Part shown: in pieces, positions 50,161-52,835 of the stretch
Layout: the number at the start of each line of letters is the position of its first letter
How positions within the stretch are numbered: the stretch's first letter is position 1
NCBI GenBank assembly: GCA_039024635.1
Contig: JBCCQA010000036.1
Coordinates: forward strand, 1 to 52,835
Direction: 5' to 3'
Source: Kuafuiihalomonas sp039024635
GTDB lineage: Bacteria > Myxococcota > Kuafuiibacteriia > Kuafuiibacteriales > Kuafuiibacteriaceae
DNA: 52,835 bases
Translations under genes and position numbers: made by a program
The notes under the pieces: generated by a model
What the model was told of the DNA's origin: nothing
What the model saw: the letters and a program-made list of their open reading frames with translations, nothing else
The model's database searches: none

Positions 50161-50399
50161 AGCGCAAGCAAGAGACGCGGGAGTCAACCTGGCTGCCGAA
50201 GAGCAAGCGCATGCGGCGACGCCCCGAAGTGGGCGACACCGTCCGTGTATGGAGCGACCGACTGGGGCGACTTGTCGACCGAGAGGTCATTCACAGCGAC
50301 GCCAACGGATTGGCTTGGACGACTGAGGCGGGCTGCCGGGAAATCTGTTGGGGAACGTGGCAAGCGACGCACGTCTGCCGGGCGAGGTTGGTGAAGTGA
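50157..50399 (+). CDS. Small coupled hypothetical protein
   Basis: An 80-residue protein, basic at the N-terminus (KRKQETRESTWLPKSKRMRRR), with a small beta-rich region (VGDTVRVWSDRLGRLVDREVIHSDANG) that resembles an SH3-like barrel. GTG start overlaps the upstream stop; its own stop overlaps the primase start. The tight coupling suggests a replication accessory role. Family not known. Confidence 0.55.
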   Translation: MKRKQETRESTWLPKSKRMRRRPEVGDTVRVWSDRLGRLVDREVIHSDANGLAWTTEAGCREICWGTWQATHVCRARLVK

Positions 50400-52420
50400 G
50401 CGGCGTACAAGCGCCTGACCACGCTTCGCCAACGGAGCTCCTCCATCACGCTCAGCGGTACGGGGCGCTTGGCCTTCGGGTCATCAAGCTGCACGGGATC
50501 AGGGGCTACACGAGCACAGGCAAGCCGATCTGTACCTGCAAGGAGGGGGAGAACTGTAAGGACGCCGGAAAACATCCGGTCTCTACGGGCTGGAAGCGCC
50601 AGTCGGAGGTGCCGGAAGATGTCCAGAACTTCGGGAGCTTCAACCTTGGCCTGCCTATGGGTGAGTTGGTAGTTCTCGATGTGGACGGACCAGAGGGCGC
50701 ACAGAGTCTAGAGCGGATCCGGGCCCAACATGGCGAACTGCCGAAGGGTCCTGTGCAGATCACCGGGAGCGGGGGACGGCACCTGCTCTTCAAAGCGCCC
50801 CTGGGCATCAAGCTGCCGAATGCTGTGAAGTTCAAACCTGGCCTCGACATCCGAGCGGAAGGTGGCTTCATCGTCACGGCGCCAAGCTTGCACAAGAGCA
50901 ACAAACGCTACCACTGGACCGACCCGGACCTCGAGCCCCCAGAAATGCCGCAGTGGCTCGCCGAAATGGCCAACGGGAGGACGGTCCAAGTGCGGCCCGA
51001 CGAGTACCTCGAGCGCGCCCCTGTGGCGATCAGCGGCCAGGGCGGGAGCGCGGTAATGATGTCGGTCATGGCCACGTTGGTTCGGGGTTGCAAGCTCCGC
51101 GAGCCCGCCGACATGATGGCGCTCATCGGGCCTTGGAACCAACGTTGTGAACCGCCCTGGACCGAGAAGGAGCTGAGGCGAGGCTTCACGAACGCCCTAG
51201 AGCGATTCCGGGAGGACGGCCGCGCCCGGGTGACCTACAACAAAGACGGCAGCCCCCAGGTCAACCTGGCCCTCGTTCGTCGTATCGTTCAGGAGGATCC
51301 AATGTTTGAGGGTCGACTCCGCTACAACGCAATGGCTCAGTACGTGGAAATCGACGGCGAGCGCCTGGACGACTACGTCATTAACGACGAGCGCGACGCC
51401 ATCGTCGACCGCTACAGCCTGCCCAATCTCAACGCCAGGATGGTGGCGGAGCAGTTGATCGCCGAAGCGCGAAAGCACATCTACTCACCGGTTGTTGAGT
51501 ACCTCGACGCTCTCGATTGGGACGGCCAGAGGCGTTTTGGACAGCTAGTGGACGCCTTGAGGATCAGGAACGGCCGGAACCGAAGGCTTGGACCCTTCTA
51601 CATCCGAAAGTGGATGGTCAGTGCCGTGGCGCGCGCGCGGGCACCGGGCTGCAAGGTCGACACGATCTTCGTTTTGCAGGGCGACGAGCAAGGCGGCGGC
51701 AAGAGCTCGGCGCTCCGTGCGTTGGCTGAGCCCTGGTTCTCGGACAGCAACCTTGACCTGAGCCACAAGGACTCATTCATGGCCATCGCTGGGATCTGGA
51801 TCCACGAGTTCCAAGAGCTGGCCTCCTGGTACGGCAAGAAGGACGGCAACCTCGTCAAGGCTTACATCAGCTCGCAGGTTGACCGGTATAGACCCTCCCA
51901 CCTTCAGCACGTTCGGGACGTACCCCCGAGCAACGTGTTCTGTGGCACGGTCAACGACCGAGACTTCCTAACCGACCGGACAGGGGCACGCCGCTTCTGG
52001 TGCCTCGAGACCGAGGCCAGTCGCCACAACATGATCGACCTAGAGTGGATCCGGGCGAATCGAGACCAACTATGGGGTGAGGCTGACGCCGCCTTCAGCG
52101 CATGGAAGGGAGAGAGTTTCTGGGCGCCCTGGTGGCCAACCACGAGCGAAGAGGACGCCATGCAGCGCCTCAACCTCGAGTTTCAGCCTGAGGACGGTGT
52201 GGCCGCCAAGGTGGGCCGCCTTTTGGAGGAGGACCCGCGGGAGTTCTTCCGACTGGCAGACGTGATCGAATCCGTGGGTGTGCGCGCCACCGACCAGAAG
52301 GCCATAACAACCATCGACCACGCGCTGAAGTCACGGGGGCTCAAGAAGACGCGCAGGACCGTTAACGGCCAGAAGATCCGCTGTTACGCCCGCCACGAGC
52401 ACCAGGGTAGACCGGGGTAG
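50396..52420 (+). CDS. Prim-Pol/VapE replication protein
   Basis: A 674-residue protein. N-terminal primase-polymerase with D95-x-D97 (VVLDVDG), H129 (SGGRHLLF) and D151 (LDIRAEGG). A Cys/His cluster CTCKEGENC (47-55) and H60 may bind Zn. C-terminal VapE/SF3-like ATPase with Walker A GDEQGGGKSS (about 429-438), Walker B-like IWIHEFQEL and the VNDRDFLTDRTGARRFW segment. Together this is the kind of replication initiator used by satellites and small integrative elements. GTG 50396 (GTGA overlap) is preferred; ATG 50348 would overlap 52 bases. Confidence 0.86.
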   Translation: MSGVQAPDHASPTELLHHAQRYGALGLRVIKLHGIRGYTSTGKPICTCKEGENCKDAGKHPVSTGWKRQSEVPEDVQNFGSFNLGLPMGELVVLDVDGPEGAQSLERIRAQHGELPKGPVQITGSGGRHLLFKAPLGIKLPNAVKFKPGLDIRAEGGFIVTAPSLHKSNKRYHWTDPDLEPPEMPQWLAEMANGRTVQVRPDEYLERAPVAISGQGGSAVMMSVMATLVRGCKLREPADMMALIGPWNQRCEPPWTEKELRRGFTNALERFREDGRARVTYNKDGSPQVNLALVRRIVQEDPMFEGRLRYNAMAQYVEIDGERLDDYVINDERDAIVDRYSLPNLNARMVAEQLIAEARKHIYSPVVEYLDALDWDGQRRFGQLVDALRIRNGRNRRLGPFYIRKWMVSAVARARAPGCKVDTIFVLQGDEQGGGKSSALRALAEPWFSDSNLDLSHKDSFMAIAGIWIHEFQELASWYGKKDGNLVKAYISSQVDRYRPSHLQHVRDVPPSNVFCGTVNDRDFLTDRTGARRFWCLETEASRHNMIDLEWIRANRDQLWGEADAAFSAWKGESFWAPWWPTTSEEDAMQRLNLEFQPEDGVAAKVGRLLEEDPREFFRLADVIESVGVRATDQKAITTIDHALKSRGLKKTRRTVNGQKIRCYARHEHQGRPG

Positions 52421-52425
52421 GACCA

Positions 52426-52439
52426 GGGGGGGGGGGGGG
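52426..52439. repeat. G14 homopolymer
   Basis: A run of 14 G, just after the stop of the replication protein and before the transposase. It may be a slippage-prone tract, an assembly artefact or a boundary sequence. Confidence 0.85.
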
Positions 52440-52576
52440 TCCTCCGCAAAGGCCTTTAAGCCACGCAAAACAGTACCTATGGACCATTCTAGCTCTAGGG
52501 GCGTGCTGAAAAACGCGGTCCCGAACCGTTCCTGAGGGGGATCGACAGGCCGGTTTCGATGTGATCGAAACTGTCT

Positions 52577-52835
52577 ATGCGCGGCTCGTCTCCTGCCCAG
52601 TCTTCGATGGTTTGCCTCATGGATCCCGAGTCCTTGGTTCCAGCGGCCCATCCGATCCGATCGATCAAGAAGCTGGCCGACGGCATCCTGAGCGAGATGT
52701 CCCCGGTCTTCGACGAGGTCTACGCGGAGCGAGGGCGCGCTTCGATCCCGCCCGAGCGGCTGCTCAAGTCGATGCTGCTGATGGCCTTGTACGGCGTGCG
52801 AAGCGAGCGTCAGCTCTGCGAGCAGCTGCAGTACA
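52577..52835 (+). mobile_element. IS5-like transposase, 5' part (truncated by window)
   Basis: Reading begins MRGSSPAQSS and continues DPESLVPAAHPIR, ADGILSEMSP, YAERGRASIPPERLLKSMLL, VRSERQLCEQLQY. This is the N-terminal DUF772-type domain of IS5-family transposases. ATG 52577 is favoured because MRG... is the usual start. The sequence around 52495-52520 (TGCTGAAAAAC) may be the left inverted repeat. The right end lies outside the window. Confidence 0.82.

Overview
This window comes from a GC-rich, Gram-negative, aerobic bacterium that is most likely a member of the Myxococcota (Sandaracinaceae/Polyangiales-like). I infer this from gene content, not from a marker gene. The signs are many lipoproteins with Asp/Gly/Met-rich linkers after the lipidated Cys, a DUF1592/DUF1588 + DUF1552 gene pair, a eukaryote-like Ser/Thr kinase beside an FHA protein, a MYXO-CTERM-like tail and an exosortase E system.

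Positions 1-47750 look like chromosomal background. From left to right: a tRNA-Arg-like remnant and a tRNA with anticodon CAT; a FrnE/DsbA oxidoreductase divergent from a small NAD(P)-binding protein; the DUF1592 cytochrome-like lipoprotein with its Tat-exported DUF1552 partner; a convergent operon of beta-barrel protein, ECF sigma factor, membrane-anchored TPR protein and beta-helix lipoprotein (5974-9454); a 2,4-dienoyl-CoA reductase-like SDR; envelope proteins, a zinc-ribbon protein, a DUF5658 protein and a UPF0104/LPG-synthase-like membrane protein; a YceI protein; a monoheme MYXO-CTERM-like protein; then a complete single-substrate exosortase E/CPBP-protease system with an 86-residue VPEID-CTERM protein (16515-18318). 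Next come a GT39-like glycosyltransferase, a kinase/propeller + FHA-winged-helix pair, a beta-propeller lipoprotein, a histidine kinase/NtrC pair followed by a di-heme peroxidase, a hybrid histidine kinase, a siderophore-interacting-like flavoprotein, a type-B carboxylesterase, a YHYH protein with a secreted partner, two tandem Bor/Iss-like lipoproteins, a LytS/LytTR pair, more lipoproteins and an SGNH hydrolase.

At 47786 the character changes. A 101-bp tandem duplication carries the 3' end and terminator of tRNA-Leu(TAA). It is followed by the intact tRNA-Leu, a tyrosine integrase, an AlpA-like HTH protein and a Prim-Pol/VapE replication protein. This is the layout of a phage satellite or small integrative element. 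Its right side is interrupted by a G14 tract and the start of an IS5-like transposase that runs off the window.

The parts most worth follow-up are the exosortase E unit, whose predicted processed product is a peptide of only about 21-25 residues; the satellite-like element and its unusual position on the 5' side of the tRNA; and several conserved-looking but functionally undefined envelope operons. All family calls come from reading motifs, not from database searches.
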